A stretch of DNA of 64,000 bases from Nocardioides sp. Root682 (GTDB lineage: Bacteria > Actinomycetota > Actinomycetes > Propionibacteriales > Nocardioidaceae), in contig NZ_LMHJ01000005.1 in assembly GCF_001427795.1 (NCBI RefSeq), positions 167,194 through 231,193 on the forward strand. Reading direction: 5' to 3'. The notes beneath the pieces were generated by a model, which worked only from the letters and a program-made list of their open reading frames with translations, had not been told where the DNA came from and did no database searches. A program made the translations under genes and the position numbers. Positions 30,234 to 39,273 of this stretch are shown here, piece by piece (within the stretch, counting starts at the first letter, position 1; the number at the start of each line of letters is the position of its first letter).

Positions 30234-31501
30234 CACAGTCCCCCACGGTGTTGCTCCTTCATCGGTTGGTTCACGTTCGGGTCGACGGCCCAGCGCCGTC
30301 GTACCTCCAGAGCAAGACAGAGCTCGGCCACCTGGCGCGGGTCCGAGATCGACCGGCCGGTGTACTCCTCGAGCCGGCGCAACCGCTGGCGCACCGTGTT
30401 CGGGTGGAGGAACAGGGCCTCGGCGGTCTGCGCCGTCGAACCGCCGGCGTCCAGCCACGCTCCGAGGGTCTCGATGAGCAGGTCGCGGTCGGTGGGACGC
30501 TGCTCGTCGAGACGCGCGAACACCGTGCGGGCGACGCGTTGCAGCATCTCGGGCGACCCGGAGGCGGCCAGGGCGAGCGGCGAGTCCTCGAAGACCCGGA
30601 CCAGGGTGCCGGCCCCCGCGCGGGCGCTCTGCAGGGCGATCTCGGCCATCACCACCGCCTCCCGTGCCTCGTTCAGGTCGTCGAACGGCGCGCTCACCCC
30701 GACAGGAGTGGTGGCCAACCCCCGTAGCCGGTCGGCGAGCATCGGCAGGCGATCGGACTGGCGGAGCTCGACGATGCCGAGCTGGCGTTCGGGCCGGAGC
30801 AACCACACGGAGGCCAGGTCCCGCGACAGCAGGTGTTCCTCGATGCCCACGATCGCGGGCTGGCCGAGGGTGGCGACCGAGATCGACACGGCGACGTACG
30901 GTCCGGCAACACCGAGACCGAGAGCGCCGGCGAGCTCCCACACCGCGGTTCGCTCCCCGACCCGTCCGCTGAGCAGCGCGTCGACGAGCGCGGCCCGCCG
31001 TTCGCCGTGCCGGACGAGCTGTGCTGCGACGACTGCGCCGTGTGCCGCCGACGCCTCGTGCGCGAAGGAGTCGTGCGCGACGACCGCGAGCTCGGTCGCG
31101 GCCAGCAGGGTCGCGGTGTCCACGTGGGTTGCGCGTCCCTCAGCGACCACGTGTTCCCACAGGTGGCGGAAGCCCACGCGGTACGCGGCCAGGAGCGACA
31201 CGAGGGGGACGCCTGCGTCCGCGCGCTGGCGACCGGTGGTCACCGCCGCGGAAGGATCCAGGTGCTCGTCACCGGCCAGGGCCGTGAAGACGAAGCGGAG
31301 ATGGTCGACGCAGCTCGCCCGCAGGTCGGCGGCCGGCACCGTGGAGGACTCGTCGTAGAACGGCACCTGCGCCACGACGGCCCTGGCGAGATCGTCCCCC
31401 AGGGCGTCGACCCTGGTCAGCAGTGCGCGGCCCAGCGCAGCGACGCCTGACTGGACGTCTGCTCCCGAACCGTGGGCCCGGCCGTCTCCGTCGACGCGCA
31501 T
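30233..31501 (-). CDS. PucR-family transcriptional regulator
   Basis: 422 residues with an N-terminal RsbRD-like sensor region, a central GGDEF-like PucR domain (VAVSISVATLGQPAIVGIEEHLL..) and the C-terminal PucR HTH (LGAWLDAGGSTAQTAEALFLHPNTVRQRLRRLEEYTG). ATG 31501 follows TACTAT by seven bases, fixing the start and suggesting a leaderless mRNA. It heads the operon pucR-P450-SDR-araC and is divergent from the alpha-dioxygenase unit, which it may also control. Confidence 0.88.
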   Translation of the reverse strand: MRVDGDGRAHGSGADVQSGVAALGRALLTRVDALGDDLARAVVAQVPFYDESSTVPAADLRASCVDHLRFVFTALAGDEHLDPSAAVTTGRQRADAGVPLVSLLAAYRVGFRHLWEHVVAEGRATHVDTATLLAATELAVVAHDSFAHEASAAHGAVVAAQLVRHGERRAALVDALLSGRVGERTAVWELAGALGLGVAGPYVAVSISVATLGQPAIVGIEEHLLSRDLASVWLLRPERQLGIVELRQSDRLPMLADRLRGLATTPVGVSAPFDDLNEAREAVVMAEIALQSARAGAGTLVRVFEDSPLALAASGSPEMLQRVARTVFARLDEQRPTDRDLLIETLGAWLDAGGSTAQTAEALFLHPNTVRQRLRRLEEYTGRSISDPRQVAELCLALEVRRRWAVDPNVNQPMKEQHRGGL

Positions 31502-31681
31502 GGACCCGATAGTAGGGCCGACGGCCGGCCATCGTGATGTGTTCACTCACCGTCTTCCGGGCCAATCAGTGTCGCCCGGCACATAGACGCCGGTGCGTGC
31601 TGCTCGTCACACTGAGCGCTTGAGCGGGTGGTGCGGGCGCAGCCAACCAGCGGTACCCGGCCATCGACGTAGGGGGGTTCG

Positions 31682-32335
31682 ATGTCAGATGTGGACGCAG
31701 GAACAGCGGCCGTAGCGCGACTGGCCGAGCTGAGGGAACGCACAGGCACCGACGCGGCCGCCGCCGCGGAAGCAGCCTGGGGCTGGCTGGACGAGCTGCG
31801 CGGCGTCGCGCGCAAGGACGCGGCCGCCGCCGAGCCGGAGCTCAACGCACTCTTCGCTGAGGGCAGCACGCCCAGCGGCCTCGACGGTGCCACCGAGGGG
31901 ATCCTGGTGGCCACCACCACCAACCGGGTGCTCGACACGGCAGTCAAGGCGCTCACGAGCGTGTGGATGCCCTGGCGCGGCAAGCGCTTCGACAACGACG
32001 CCGGCTCCGGCGACAACCGGATGACGGAGTCCTCGAGCCTGGTCGGCAAGCTGCTCTGGCCGTTGTACGGGATGCGGACCGACGCCGACGGCAAGAACGC
32101 CTTCGACTTCGAGACCTACCCCGAGCCCGGCGTGGAGGATCCCGACGTCACCGTCATGGTCATCGACTACGCCGGGATCCCGGACAACCCGACGCTCGTC
32201 ATCCGCAGCATCCGGGACGAGCTGGTGGAGCTGCTGCCCGGCGTCTACCTCGGCAAGATCTTCTTCAAGATGCCGAAGCTCACCGGGGACGGCCGCTTCG
32301 AGCGCATCGGGTACTTCGCGCTGCGCACTCCCTGA
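31682..32335 (+). CDS. Conserved protein of unknown function beside the alpha-dioxygenase
   Basis: 217 residues, no signal peptide. The N-terminal third is Ala-rich and helical. The rest contains VWMPWRGKRFDNDAG, a Tyr/Pro-rich stretch (DFETYPEPGVEDPDVTVMVIDYAGIPDNP) and LPGVYLGKIFFKM, recalling small lipocalin-like or GXWXG-type barrels that bind hydrophobic ligands, but I cannot assign a family. A GGGGGG ribosome site is five bases upstream. It is the first gene of a two-gene unit with the dioxygenase (60-base gap). Confidence 0.75.
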   Translation: MSDVDAGTAAVARLAELRERTGTDAAAAAEAAWGWLDELRGVARKDAAAAEPELNALFAEGSTPSGLDGATEGILVATTTNRVLDTAVKALTSVWMPWRGKRFDNDAGSGDNRMTESSSLVGKLLWPLYGMRTDADGKNAFDFETYPEPGVEDPDVTVMVIDYAGIPDNPTLVIRSIRDELVELLPGVYLGKIFFKMPKLTGDGRFERIGYFALRTP

Positions 32336-32395
32336 CGACCCCGCCTCACCACAGCCGCCTGACGACAGCCGCCGTACTCCAGAAAGCAGGAACCG

Positions 32396-34204
32396 ATGGT
32401 CCAGTGGCACCAGAACCCCTCCCTCCTCCTCCAGCTCAAGGGACTTGCCGAAGAACGCAAGGACCTCCGCGAGAAGAACCTGTTCGAGGCCGATGAGGTC
32501 AGGCCTCCCGAGGACGCGACGGAGGCACCACCCGAGGAAGCAGTTCGTGCGCGTACGGCGGACGGGACCTGGAACGACCTCGGCTGCAAGCACATGGGGG
32601 CCAAGGGCACCGGGTTCGGCCGCAACGCGCCGATCGAGAAGACCTCCCCGGACCTGAAGCGGCTGCTCGACCCCGACCCGCGGGTGATCAGCGAGCGGCT
32701 GATGGCGCGTGACGAGTTCAAGCCCGCGGGGATCATCAACGGGCTGGCTGCCGCGTGGCTGCAGTTCGAGAACCACAACTGGTTCTTCCACGGCGACGGT
32801 GTCCCGGACCGGACGATCGACATCCCGCTCCAGGAGGGTGACGACTTCCCCGAGAACCCGATGCGGATCCGCTCGACGATCCCGATCAACGGTGGGGAGA
32901 TCGCCAGCGGGTGCCCGGCTCCGGTCTTCGCGAACCAGGAGACCCACTGGTGGGACGGTTCGCAGATCTACGGCAGCGGCAAGGACCGCCAGGATGAGAT
33001 GCGGACGTTCGTCGACGGCAAGATAAAGGTCGGCGACGACGGGCGCCTGCTCAAGAGCAGCATCCCCGGCATCGACCTGACCGGTATGAAGGAGAACTAC
33101 TGGGTGGGCGTCGGCCTGCTGCACACGATGTTCTCCCGTGAGCACAACGCGGTGTGCGACGAGCTGAAGAAGGCCTACCCGTCGCTGAGCGACCAGCGCC
33201 TGTTCGAGCTCGGCGTCCTGGTCGTATCGGCCCTGATCGCGAAGATCCACACGGTCGAGTGGACGCCCTGCGTGCTCCGGCACCCCGCGCTCCAGATCGG
33301 GATGTACGCCAACTGGTACGGCGCCCTCGGCGAGACGTTCCGCAGCAAGGTCGGCCGGATCGGCGACAGCGAGACGCTCTCGGGGATCATCGGGTCGTCC
33401 GCGGACCACCACTCCGCGCCCTTCTCGCTGACCGAGGAGTTCGTGTCGGTCTACCGCATGCACCCGCTCATCGCCGACGACTGGGACTTCTACTCCCTCG
33501 AGTCCGGCGAGTTCCTCGAGCACCGCGACTTCACCGAGCTGCAGGGCATGTACACCCGCGACTTCATGGACACCATGGAGATGGGAGACATGTGGTACTC
33601 CTTCGGTCTCGCTTCAGCGGGCGCCGTGTGCCTGAAGAACTACCCCAACGCGCTGCGGAAGCTGACCCGGGTCGACGGCCAGGTCACCGACCTGGCCACG
33701 CTCGACATCGTCCGTGACCGCGAGCGTGGCATCCCGCGTTACAACGACTTCCGTGAGGTGCTGCGGATGCCGCGACGCAAGTCGTTCGACGACATCACCC
33801 CGAACAAGGCCTGGGCCAAGGAGCTCGCCGAGATCTACAAGGGTGACGTCAACGCCGTCGACCTGCAGATCGGCATGCAGGCCGAGAAGCCGCCGAAGGG
33901 TTTCGGCTTCTCCGACACGGCGTTCCGGATCTTCATCCTGATGGCGTCGCGTCGGCTGAAGAGCGACCGGTTCTTCACCGAGGACTACCGCCCCGAGGTC
34001 TACACGCAGGTCGGGCTCGACTGGGTCAACAACACGAGCATGAAGGACGTCATGCTGCGCCACTACCCGGAGCTGGAGACGGTGGTCGGCGACGTCGAGC
34101 GCGTCTTCGCGCCGTGGCCGCAGCTCGGCGAGGCGCCTCCCGGCAAGAGGAACCCGGTCATCCGGCTCGCCGACACCGTCAAGTCCTACATGCCCTTGGG
34201 GTGA
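32396..34204 (+). CDS. Fatty acid alpha-dioxygenase-like heme enzyme (animal heme peroxidase superfamily)
   Basis: 602 residues, about the length of plant alpha-dioxygenases. Hallmarks in order: AAWLQFENHNWFFHG with distal His127, THWWDGSQIYGS, MFSREHNAVCDELKKAYP, LVVSALIAKIHTVEWT, MYANWYGALG, LTEEFVSVYRMHPL with the probable catalytic Tyr353 and proximal heme His356, VRDRERGIPRYNDFRE and SDRFFTEDYRPEVYTQVGLDWVNNTSMKDVMLRHYP. Plant enzymes use a tyrosyl radical to put O2 on C2 of fatty acids, giving 2-hydroperoxides that decay to aldehydes one carbon shorter. No signal peptide, so it acts in the cytoplasm. Substrate and activity are inferred from the motifs. Confidence 0.88.
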   Translation: MVQWHQNPSLLLQLKGLAEERKDLREKNLFEADEVRPPEDATEAPPEEAVRARTADGTWNDLGCKHMGAKGTGFGRNAPIEKTSPDLKRLLDPDPRVISERLMARDEFKPAGIINGLAAAWLQFENHNWFFHGDGVPDRTIDIPLQEGDDFPENPMRIRSTIPINGGEIASGCPAPVFANQETHWWDGSQIYGSGKDRQDEMRTFVDGKIKVGDDGRLLKSSIPGIDLTGMKENYWVGVGLLHTMFSREHNAVCDELKKAYPSLSDQRLFELGVLVVSALIAKIHTVEWTPCVLRHPALQIGMYANWYGALGETFRSKVGRIGDSETLSGIIGSSADHHSAPFSLTEEFVSVYRMHPLIADDWDFYSLESGEFLEHRDFTELQGMYTRDFMDTMEMGDMWYSFGLASAGAVCLKNYPNALRKLTRVDGQVTDLATLDIVRDRERGIPRYNDFREVLRMPRRKSFDDITPNKAWAKELAEIYKGDVNAVDLQIGMQAEKPPKGFGFSDTAFRIFILMASRRLKSDRFFTEDYRPEVYTQVGLDWVNNTSMKDVMLRHYPELETVVGDVERVFAPWPQLGEAPPGKRNPVIRLADTVKSYMPLG

Positions 34205-34222
34205 CCGGCCTAGGGTGGCCGT

Positions 34223-35593
34223 ATGGCGCTGAGCGTCTTTGATCTCTACTCGGTCGGCATCGGCCCGTCCTCGTCGCACACCGTCGGTCCCATGCGGGCG
34301 GCGAAGCAGTTCGCGGACGGGCTCGTCGCCGACGCGTCGATCGCGTCCGTGGGCCGGGTGCGGGCCGAGCTGTACGGCTCCCTCGGCGCCACCGGACACG
34401 GGCACGGGTCGGAGAAGGCGGTCGTCCTGGGCCTCGAGGGTGCCGAGCCGGCGACCGTGGACATCGCGACGTACGACGACCGGGCGGCCGCCGTACGGAC
34501 AGCGAAGCGGTTGTCCCTGGCGGGTGTCCACGAGGTCGACTTCGGTGAGGACGACCTGGTCATGCACCGGCGCCGGTCCCTGCCCGGCCACCCCAACGGC
34601 ATGCTCTTCACGGCGTACGACGCCAGCGGGGCCGTTCTTCGTGAGCGGATCTACTACTCGGTCGGTGGCGGGTTCGTGGTCGACGAGAACGCGATCGGAG
34701 CCGACCGGGTGGTGGCCGACGAGACACCGGTCCGCTTCCCGTTCAACAACGCGGGTGAGCTGCTGGCGGCCTGCGCGGAGAACGGGCTGCGGATCAGCGA
34801 CGTGATGCTGGCCAACGAGCTCTCGTGGCGGACCGAGGACGAGGTGCGGGCCGGGCTGCTCGAGATCTGGGAGGCGATGGCCGCGTGCGTGCGCGCGGGC
34901 TGTGCGAGCGAGGGGGTGCTGCCCGGTGGGCTCAAGGTGCCCCGGCGGGCGCCTGCGCTGCTGGCTCGGCTCACCGAGTCACCCGACGACCACGACCCGC
35001 TGCGGGCGATGGACTGGGTGAACCTCTTCGCGCTGGCCGTCAACGAGGAGAATGCGGCCGGGGGCCGGATGGTGACTGCGCCGACCAATGGCGCGGCCGG
35101 GATCATCCCCGCGGTCCTGCACTACTACGTCCGCTTCGTCCCGGGTGCCACCGATGACGGGATCGTGCGGTTCCTGCTGACGGCCGGCGCGATCGGTGCC
35201 CTGTTCAAGCAGAACGCCTCGATCTCCGGAGCCGAGGTCGGCTGCCAGGGTGAGGTCGGCTCGGCCTGCTCGATGGCGGCCGGTGCGTTCTGCGAGGTGA
35301 TCGGTGGCAGCCCGCAGCAGGTGGAGAACGCTGCCGAGATCGGGATCGAGCACAACCTCGGCCTGACCTGTGACCCGGTCGGCGGGCTGGTCCAGATCCC
35401 GTGCATCGAGCGGAACGCGATCGCTTCCGTGAAGGCCATCAACGCCGCCCGACTGGCGCTGGTCGGCACGGGACTCCACACGGTGAGCCTCGACCGCGCC
35501 ATCAAGACGATGCGCGACACCGGCCGCGACATGCACACCAAGTACAAGGAGACCTCGCGCGGCGGCCTCGCCGTGAACGTCATCGAGTGTTGA
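34223..35593 (+). CDS. sdaA: L-serine ammonia-lyase (iron-sulfur, single chain)
   Basis: 456 residues: an N-terminal beta domain (SVFDLYSVGIGPSSSHTVGPM) and a C-terminal catalytic domain with the cluster cysteines in CQGEVGSACSMAAGAFCEVIGG and LTCDPVGGLVQIPCIERN. It converts L-serine to pyruvate and ammonia using a [4Fe-4S] cluster. ATG 34223 lies six bases after TAGGGT. It is separate in promoter from the dioxygenase gene, only 18 bases upstream. Confidence 0.94.
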   Translation: MALSVFDLYSVGIGPSSSHTVGPMRAAKQFADGLVADASIASVGRVRAELYGSLGATGHGHGSEKAVVLGLEGAEPATVDIATYDDRAAAVRTAKRLSLAGVHEVDFGEDDLVMHRRRSLPGHPNGMLFTAYDASGAVLRERIYYSVGGGFVVDENAIGADRVVADETPVRFPFNNAGELLAACAENGLRISDVMLANELSWRTEDEVRAGLLEIWEAMAACVRAGCASEGVLPGGLKVPRRAPALLARLTESPDDHDPLRAMDWVNLFALAVNEENAAGGRMVTAPTNGAAGIIPAVLHYYVRFVPGATDDGIVRFLLTAGAIGALFKQNASISGAEVGCQGEVGSACSMAAGAFCEVIGGSPQQVENAAEIGIEHNLGLTCDPVGGLVQIPCIERNAIASVKAINAARLALVGTGLHTVSLDRAIKTMRDTGRDMHTKYKETSRGGLAVNVIEC

Positions 35594-35615
35594 GCCCGGG
35601 GCTAGCCTCGAAGGA

Positions 35616-36413
35616 GTGACGGGTCACAGCGCTGCCGACGTGTTCGACGACAAGCTCGCCGACTGGCGAGCGTGGGCCGAGGCGCCCTGGGGGCGGATCC
35701 GGTTCGCCGTCGTCGAGGAGACGCTGCGGCGCCAGGTCCTGGAGCTCGGTGGAGGGCCGCTGCGCGTCCTCGACGTGGGCGGCGGGGACGGGCGGGACGC
35801 CGTACCGCTCGCCACGGCGGGGCACCACGTGACGATCGTCGATCCAGCGCCCCAGTGGCTCGAGGAGGCGCGACACCGTGCGGAAGCGGCGGGTGTCGGC
35901 GACGGGATCGCGACCCGGACCGGATCACTGGACGGGCTGGACGCGGTCGACGGCCTCGCCCGCGACTTCGACCTCGTGTTGTGCCACAACGTGGTGCACT
36001 ACCGCTCCCCCGGCCCCGCCGATGCGGCGCGGCTCGCCGCCCTGGTCCGTCCCGGTGGCCGGGTGTCGGTGATGGCGCCGAACCCGCACGGCCGCGTCGT
36101 GATGGCGCTGACCCGCAAGGGTCCGGCCGCAGCCCTGGCCGAGCTCGATGCGGACACGATGCCGTCGAACACCTTCGACCAGACGGCCCGCAAGGTCGCT
36201 GCCGAGGAGATGGGCCAGGAGCTCATCGCTGCGGGTCTCCGCGTCGTCCATCGCTACGGCGCCCGGATCGCGAACGACTGCCTGGCCGACGACCGGCCGA
36301 AGCACGATCCGGCGTACTTCGCGGACCTGGTTCGACTCGAGCTGGCGCTGTGTGACCGGGAGCCGTTCCTGCGCATGGGCGGCATGTGGCAGCTGGTCGC
36401 CGAGAAACCCTGA
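35616..36413 (+). CDS. Class I SAM-dependent methyltransferase
   Basis: 265 residues. Motif I VLDVGGGDGRDAVPLA, motif II TIVDPAPQWLEEA and DFDLVLCHNVVHY are typical; the sequence resembles SmtA/CmoM-like methyltransferases. The acceptor is unknown. GTG 35616 follows TAGCCT by seven bases. Confidence 0.85.
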   Translation: MTGHSAADVFDDKLADWRAWAEAPWGRIRFAVVEETLRRQVLELGGGPLRVLDVGGGDGRDAVPLATAGHHVTIVDPAPQWLEEARHRAEAAGVGDGIATRTGSLDGLDAVDGLARDFDLVLCHNVVHYRSPGPADAARLAALVRPGGRVSVMAPNPHGRVVMALTRKGPAAALAELDADTMPSNTFDQTARKVAAEEMGQELIAAGLRVVHRYGARIANDCLADDRPKHDPAYFADLVRLELALCDREPFLRMGGMWQLVAEKP

Positions 36414-36475
36414 CCCGCCTGTTCCACGGACAGGACATCCGTGATTTGTGACTCAGGTCATGCCACGCTGTGCCC

Positions 36476-36601
36476 ATGAGCGGCCTGGCACTGGTGATCC
36501 TTCTCGCGTCCGTCCTTGCAGTCATCGCGTTCATCGCCGTGCTCTTCGGCGTGGTCTTCTTCGCCGGCAAGTCCGGCCGCAAGGCCCAGCAGCGCCCCTG
36601 A
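36476..36601 (+). CDS. Small single-span membrane protein (41 aa)
   Basis: ATG 36476 to TGA 36601. Residues 4-30 form one hydrophobic helix (LALVILLASVLAVIAFIAVL..), followed by a basic tail GKSGRKAQQRP, giving an N-out/C-in topology by the positive-inside rule. CACGCT lies six bases before the ATG, a slightly degenerate version of the leaderless promoter pattern of this window. Too short for usual gene callers; function unknown. Confidence 0.55.
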   Translation: MSGLALVILLASVLAVIAFIAVLFGVVFFAGKSGRKAQQRP

Positions 36602-36617
36602 AGAACCGCATCCCGGT

Positions 36618-37634
36618 CTACGGCTGCAGCAGCACCTTCACCGCGCGACGCTCGTCCATCGCCCGGTAGCCGTCGGGTGACTGGTCCAGCGGCAGCGTCA
36701 GGTCGAAGACCTGGCCGGGGTCGATCGTCCGCTCGACGACGAGGTCGAGGAGGTGGGGCAGGTACTTGCGGACCGGGGCGATGCCGCCCCGAACACCGAC
36801 GTTCTTGGCGAACAGGGTGCCCACGGGGAGGTCGACACCGTGCGGGACGCCGACGAAGCCGACACCGCCGCCGGGCCGGGTCACGTTGATCGCGGTGGAC
36901 ATCGCGTCGTTGGTGCCGACGCACTCCAGGGCCGCATCCACCCCGATGCCTCCGGAGATCTCCAGCACCTCGGCCACGCCCTCCTTGCCGCGGGCCGCGA
37001 CGACGTGGGTCGCGCCGAACGCGCGAGCGATCGCCTGCCGAGGCTCGTGGCGCGACATCGCGATGATCTTCTCGGCGCCGAGGACGGACGCAGCGAGCAC
37101 CCCGCACAGTCCCACCGCGCCGTCACCCACGACGACGACCGTGTCGCCCGCCTTGACCCCCGCAGCCACCGCGGCGTGCCATCCGGTCGGCATCACGTCA
37201 CTGAGCGCGAGGATCGAGGCGACCAGGTCGGCGTCCGGCACTCCGTTGGTCGAGACCAGGCTGCCGTCAGCCTGGACCACCCGGGCGTACTCCGCCTGCC
37301 CGCTGGAGGTCATGCCGAGGTTCACGCAGGCTGACTGCACGCCCGCGACACAGTGCGCGCAGGTGTTGTCACAGTGGCAGAACGGGACGACCACGAAGTC
37401 CCCCGCCTTGAAGGAGGCGACCTCGCTGCCGACCTCCTCGACGACGCCGATGCACTCGTGGCCGATGGTCGAGCCGGGCCGGATCGGGTTCTCGCCGCGG
37501 TAGGGCCACAGGTCCGAGCCGCAGATGCAGCCGGCGGTGACCTTGATGATCGCGTCGGTGGGCTTCCTCAGGACCGGGTCCGGAACTTCTTCGACCCTGA
37601 TGTCCCCGCTACCGTGAATCGTCGTCGCACGCAT
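36618..37634 (-). CDS. Zinc-dependent alcohol dehydrogenase (MDR family)
   Basis: 338 residues. Catalytic zinc ligands CGSD and GHE (GHECIGVVEEVG), a structural Cys cluster (CHCDNTCAHCVAGVQSAC) and Rossmann GDGAVGLCGVLAA are present. It resembles glutathione-independent aldehyde or threonine/sorbitol dehydrogenase-like enzymes; the substrate is unknown. The ATG lies six bases after CAGGAT, a weak -10. Confidence 0.88.
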   Translation of the reverse strand: MRATTIHGSGDIRVEEVPDPVLRKPTDAIIKVTAGCICGSDLWPYRGENPIRPGSTIGHECIGVVEEVGSEVASFKAGDFVVVPFCHCDNTCAHCVAGVQSACVNLGMTSSGQAEYARVVQADGSLVSTNGVPDADLVASILALSDVMPTGWHAAVAAGVKAGDTVVVVGDGAVGLCGVLAASVLGAEKIIAMSRHEPRQAIARAFGATHVVAARGKEGVAEVLEISGGIGVDAALECVGTNDAMSTAINVTRPGGGVGFVGVPHGVDLPVGTLFAKNVGVRGGIAPVRKYLPHLLDLVVERTIDPGQVFDLTLPLDQSPDGYRAMDERRAVKVLLQP

Positions 37635-37698
37635 GGCGTGATCCTGTCATGGCTCCCGAACCAGTGAGGTGCGACCGTGCGTCGCGGGTACCGGTTAT

Positions 37699-37710
37699 CT
37701 CATATATGAG
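37699..37710. promoter_or_regulatory. Perfect 12-bp palindrome in the HTH-MurA promoter
   Basis: CTCATATATGAG, extended by two further matching pairs beyond one mismatch (37696-37713). It is AT-rich in a 70% GC region and sits immediately before the candidate -10 TACCGT (37712-37717). It is a good candidate site for the XRE domain of the protein encoded directly downstream. Confidence 0.65.
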
Positions 37711-37724
37711 TTACCGTCGTTCGT

Positions 37725-39266
37725 ATGACTTCCGAGGACTCCGGCGACGACTACAAGGGTCGCATCGGCAACCTGATCCGTGACGCACGCAAGCACCGCG
37801 GCCTGACCCAGGCCCAGCTCGCCGACCGGCTCGGGACCAGCCAGAGTGCGATCAACCGCATCGAGAAGGGCCACCAGAACCTCTCCCTCGAGATGCTGGC
37901 CCGGATCGGCAGTGCCGTCGACTCCGAGATCGTCGCGGTCGGTGCCGGGCCCACGCACCTGCGGGTCAAGGGACCCACGACCCTCGTCGGCAGCATCGAC
38001 GTGAAGACGTCCAAGAACGCCGGTGTGGCGCTGCTCTGCGCCTCCCTGCTCAACCGTGGCCGGACCACGTTGCGCAAGGTCGCCCGGATCGAGGAGGTCA
38101 ACCGGCTGCTCGAGGTGCTCGACAGCCTCGGCGTGCAGACCCGCTGGATCAACGCGGAGAACGACCTCGAGATCATCCCGCCCAAGGACCTCGACCTCAC
38201 CAAGATCGATGAGGAGGCGGCCCGCCGCACCCGGTCGGTCATCATGTTCCTCGGCCCGCTGATGCACCGTTCCGACGACTTCGACCTGCCGTACGCCGGT
38301 GGCTGCAACCTCGGCACCCGCACGGTGGAACCGCACATGTCGGCGCTGCGGCCCTTCGGCCTCGAGGTCAAGGCCACCGACGGCTGGTACCACGCCCAGA
38401 TCAACCGCGCGATCGTCCCGACGCGCCCGATCGTGCTCACCGAACGAGGCGACACGGTCACCGAGAACGCGTTGATGGCAGCCGCGCTCCACCCCGGCAC
38501 CACCGTCATCCGCAACGCATCGTCCAACTACATGGTCCAGGACCTCTGCTTCTTCCTGCAGGCCCTCGGGGTCCAGGTCGACGGCATCGGTACGACGACC
38601 CTGACCGTGACGGGTTGCGAGTCCATCGACGTCGACGTCGACTACTCCCCCAGCGAGGACCCGATCGAGGCGATGTCGCTGCTCGCCGCGGCGATCGTCA
38701 CCCGCTCGGAGATCACCATCGAACGCGCACCGATCGAGTTCCTCGAGATCGAGCTGGCCGTGCTCGAGGAGATGGGGTTCCGCTACACCCTGACCGAGGA
38801 GTACCTCGCGGCCAACGGTCGCACCCGGCTGGTCGACATCACCACGCATCCCTCGGACCTGGTCGCACCGCGCGACAAGATCCACCCGATGCCGTTCCCG
38901 GGCCTCAACATCGACAACCTGCCCTTCTTCGCGGTGATCGGTGCCGTGGCCGAGGGCCAGACCTATCTGCACGACTGGGTCTACGACAACCGCGCGATCT
39001 ACCTCACCGAGCTCAACAAGCTCGGTGGCCGGGTGACGCTCCTGGACCCCCACCGCGTTCAGATCGAGGGACCGACCTCCTGGACCGGCGCCGAGCTGAT
39101 CTGCCCGCCCGCCCTGCGTCCCGCGGTGGTGGTGCTGCTGGCCATGCTCGCGAGCAAGGGCACGTCGGTCCTGCGCGGCACCTACGTCATCCACCGTGGC
39201 TACGAGGACCTCGCGGAGCGGTTGAGCTCACTCGGCGCGGACATCGAGACCTTCCGAGACATCTGA
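37725..39266 (+). CDS. XRE helix-turn-helix fused to a MurA-type enolpyruvyl transferase
   Basis: 513 residues. Residues 10-70 are an XRE-type HTH (IGNLIRDARKHRGLTQAQLADRLGTSQSAINRIEKGHQNLSLEML). Residues 80-510 are an EPSP/MurA fold. MurA active-site residues are kept: SKNAG (Lys-Asn), GGCNLGTRTVEPH with catalytic Cys194, LNIDNLPFF (Asp) and HRGYEDLAERL (Arg). MurA makes the first committed peptidoglycan precursor from UDP-GlcNAc and PEP. Whether this is the main MurA or a paralogue with a regulatory role is not clear. ATG 37725 follows TACCGT by seven bases, with a palindrome just upstream. Confidence 0.88.
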   Translation: MTSEDSGDDYKGRIGNLIRDARKHRGLTQAQLADRLGTSQSAINRIEKGHQNLSLEMLARIGSAVDSEIVAVGAGPTHLRVKGPTTLVGSIDVKTSKNAGVALLCASLLNRGRTTLRKVARIEEVNRLLEVLDSLGVQTRWINAENDLEIIPPKDLDLTKIDEEAARRTRSVIMFLGPLMHRSDDFDLPYAGGCNLGTRTVEPHMSALRPFGLEVKATDGWYHAQINRAIVPTRPIVLTERGDTVTENALMAAALHPGTTVIRNASSNYMVQDLCFFLQALGVQVDGIGTTTLTVTGCESIDVDVDYSPSEDPIEAMSLLAAAIVTRSEITIERAPIEFLEIELAVLEEMGFRYTLTEEYLAANGRTRLVDITTHPSDLVAPRDKIHPMPFPGLNIDNLPFFAVIGAVAEGQTYLHDWVYDNRAIYLTELNKLGGRVTLLDPHRVQIEGPTSWTGAELICPPALRPAVVVLLAMLASKGTSVLRGTYVIHRGYEDLAERLSSLGADIETFRDI

Positions 39267-39273
39267 GGCCCCG

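Noticed and set aside
30233..30941. N-terminal extension of the P450 to 675 residues
   Set aside because: It overlaps pucR in another frame, while ATG 30233 has a good ribosome site and begins at a normal P450 N-terminus.
28914..34204. A split version of the fungal PpoA dioxygenase-P450 fusion
   Set aside because: The dioxygenase motifs match plant alpha-dioxygenases better than Ppo proteins, so only a functional parallel is kept.
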